Source: Gammaproteobacteria bacterium | Lineage (GTDB): Bacteria; Pseudomonadota; Gammaproteobacteria; GCA-001735895 | Assembly: GCA_027293245.1 (NCBI GenBank) | Contig: JAPUFZ010000026.1 | Span: 1 to 9,307 of the forward strand | Reading direction: 5' to 3' | Length of the DNA stretch: 9,307 nt | Shown here: positions 9,068 through 9,307 of the stretch, piece after piece | Position numbering within the stretch: position 1 is the stretch's first letter | How the letters are laid out: every line of letters starts with the position of its first letter | Program-made: the position numbers and the translations under genes | Notes under the pieces: model-generated | Told to the model about the DNA's origin: nothing | Databases searched by the model: none | What the model saw: only the letters and a program-made list of their open reading frames with translations

Positions 9068-9193
9068 CCTGATGCAGGGTTTTTGGCGTCAGGCAAGGCG
9101 GAAATTTTAATTGCGCCGGGAGCGTAGCTTAATGCTACGTGACCAAGCAGTTACAATTTCCAACGCAGCATGGCGGCAAAAAGACGCATCAGG
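9068..9193 (+). repeat. Structured repeat, copy 2, with terminal inverted repeats
   Basis: This is the second copy, in the same orientation as the first and 138-140 bases downstream of it. The shared blocks lie at 9070-9100, GCCGGGAGC (9115-9123), GTGACCAA (9139-9146) and CAACGCAGCATGG (9161-9173). Arms 9101-9114 and 9147-9160 pair at 13 of 14 positions, counting one G-T. The inner hairpin is CGTAGC (9123-9128) with GCTACG (9134-9139) and loop TTAAT. The ends carry a perfect 8-bp inverted repeat, CCTGATGC (9068-9075) and GCATCAGG (9186-9193). The whole unit is thus an imperfect palindrome of about 126 bp. Its last base directly precedes the first base of the tRNA. It could be a miniature mobile element or a structured leader. 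Confidence 0.8.
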
Positions 9194-9270
9194 GGGCCTG
9201 TAGCTCAGTTGGTCAGAGCAGTGGACTCATAATCCATTGGTAGGAGGTTCAAGTCCTCCCGGGCCCACCA
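9194..9270 (+). tRNA. tRNA with CAU anticodon, probably tRNA-Ile2 (lysidine-modified)
   Basis: A full 77-base cloverleaf is present: acceptor GGGCCTG/CGGGCCC (one U-G pair), D stem GCTC/GAGC, anticodon stem GTGGA/TCCAT with loop CTCATAA (anticodon 9228-9230), T stem GGAGG/CCTCC with loop TTCAAGT, discriminator A and an encoded CCA. An initiator tRNA is unlikely: the 1-72 pair is G-C and the anticodon stem lacks the three G-C pairs. Between elongator Met and Ile2, the C4-G69 and C5-G68 acceptor pairs and the position downstream of rpoD, as for E. coli ileX, favour Ile2, which reads AUA after TilS turns C34 into lysidine. Confidence 0.93.
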
Positions 9271-9307
9271 TTTTCATAAAATTCAATGGCTTACGGTCTA
9301 GAGACCA

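Noticed and set aside
8817..9096. Two open frames of 66 and 68 residues on the minus strand in the repeat region
   Set aside because: They run through the palindromes and repeats, resemble no family and have no convincing ribosome binding site.
9130..9157. TACAAT at 9152-9157 as a -10 box for the tRNA
   Set aside because: There is no good -35 box at the right distance, the bases form one arm of the copy 2 stem, and copy 1 does not keep them.
8932..9193. The twin repeats as a CRISPR array or as REP elements linked to a RAYT transposase
   Set aside because: There are only two copies, with no uniform short repeat and spacer pattern; the GTAG mark of REP elements appears only in copy 2 and no transposase is in view.
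9268..9290. CCATT...AATGG after the tRNA as a terminator
   Set aside because: The stem is only 5 bp around a 12-base loop and has no T-run after it.

Overview
The window looks like a chromosomal housekeeping segment of a gammaproteobacterium. AroB, GltB, DnaG and RpoD all read as close relatives of the Escherichia coli proteins, a tRNA-Ile2 type gene lies downstream of rpoD as it does in E. coli, and base composition looks even across the four genes. I cannot name a genus. No prophage, CRISPR array, transposase or defence gene is visible.

Layout, all on the + strand: the 3' two-thirds of aroB (3-dehydroquinate synthase, shikimate pathway), 8 bases, gltB (glutamate synthase large subunit), 25 bases, dnaG (primase), 89 bases with a likely promoter, rpoD (primary sigma factor), a 360-base non-coding stretch, and a tRNA with anticodon CAU at 9194-9270. 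The last 37 bases (9271-9307) hold no gene I can support. The short spacings suggest that aroB, gltB and dnaG share a transcript. rpoD appears to have its own promoter as well.

The gene order is a hybrid of two familiar neighbourhoods. aroB followed by gltB recalls the Pseudomonas-type aroK-aroB-(SPOR-domain gene)-gltB-gltD order. dnaG-rpoD is the end of the rpsU-dnaG-rpoD macromolecular synthesis operon. Here gltB sits directly before dnaG. Neither gltD, which encodes the small subunit this type of GltB needs, nor rpsU lies between them.

The least ordinary part is 8834-9193. In order it holds a good candidate sigma-70 promoter overlapping the rpoD stop, a 14-bp hairpin of the widespread CGTCATTCC...GGAATCCA type, a possible Rho-independent terminator, and two diverged copies of a structured repeat of about 120 bp. 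The two copies share outer and central blocks but have almost entirely different stem sequences that still pair, which is strong internal evidence of a conserved fold. The outer arm of the second copy ends at the base immediately before the tRNA. I do not recognise this repeat by name.
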